A DNA stretch of 64,000 nt from Liquorilactobacillus oeni DSM 19972 (GTDB lineage: Bacteria > Bacillota > Bacilli > Lactobacillales > Lactobacillaceae), in NCBI RefSeq assembly GCF_001436275.1, contig NZ_AZEH01000039.1, forward strand, positions 425,336 to 489,335, given 5' to 3'. The translations under genes and the position numbers were made by a program. Positions within the stretch are counted from its first letter, which is position 1. Each line of letters starts with the position of its first letter. Positions 63,956 through 64,000 of the stretch are shown piece by piece. The notes beneath the pieces were generated by a model. It was given only the letters and a program-made list of their open reading frames with translations, was not told where the DNA came from and did no database searches.

Positions 63956-64000
63956 TTCGTTTATCTCCTTAACTACCCATATTAACCCATTAATGTGTAT

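Overview
The window looks like the chromosome of a low-GC Gram-positive lactic acid bacterium, most likely a Lactobacillaceae member (Lactobacillus sensu lato). The basis is AGGAGG-type ribosome binding sites, frequent TTG/GTG starts, an Opp peptide transporter with several peptidases, a LCP/CpsCD-type exopolysaccharide locus, ROK fructokinase and PTS genes, and a ComK-like plus ComX-like regulator pair. The assignment comes from protein-family recognition by eye; no database search was run. I see no rRNA, tRNA, CRISPR array or intact insertion sequence.

Layout, left to right. (1) 1-11 kb: a cut-off GH25 lysozyme, a HAD phosphatase, a RarD-type permease, a CadD-like metal exporter, a 50-residue membrane peptide, a multicopper oxidase, and two tandem amidohydrolases divergent from a multi-pass transporter. 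(2) 11.3-15.5 kb: sbcD-sbcC, flanked by two near-identical terminators. (3) 15.8-34.2 kb: a leftward exopolysaccharide locus. In transcription order it holds LCP protein, priming sugar transferase, CpsC, CpsD, a DUF1972-type glycosyltransferase, GT4, acetyltransferase, two GT2s, Wzy-like polymerase, Wzx flippase, GT4, rmlA-rmlC-rmlB-rmlD and the CpsB phosphatase, ending in a decayed second rmlB tail. Its AT-rich centre (about 20.5-30.1 kb) is bounded or interrupted by gene-free AT-rich stretches. (4) 35-36.5 kb: divergent comK-like and comX-like competence regulators. (5) 36.6-51.4 kb: a leftward peptide-use region with oppB-C-A-D-F, four M20 metallopeptidases, an S9 serine peptidase and a 2-hydroxyacid dehydrogenase; a strong promoter with a CodY-like box precedes oppB. 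(6) 52-64 kb: Gfo/Idh/MocA oxidoreductase, MFS exporter, APC permease, ASCH protein, aspartate kinase, a small second polysaccharide operon (GT2, flippase, TupA-like ATP-grasp), fructokinase and a lactose/cellobiose-type PTS IIA.

The most notable structure that is not a gene is a dispersed intergenic repeat. Its complete core is 110 bp, almost entirely an imperfect palindrome with 14-bp terminal inverted repeats of the form GTGTxxCAATAGTC. It lies beyond a TGGGTCAAAA/TTTTGACCCA-type terminator hairpin. Four cores are exactly 110 bp (two of them in tandem), one variant is 115 bp, and several other copies keep the terminator with one core end. In every copy that retains both parts, the order from the gene with which it can be paired is stop codon, terminator, linker, core.

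Functional links: the exopolysaccharide locus supplies dTDP-rhamnose (rmlABCD) to its own glycosyltransferases, with assembly by the priming transferase, Wzx and Wzy and phosphoregulation by CpsB/C/D. The Opp importer would feed peptides to the neighbouring cytoplasmic peptidases.
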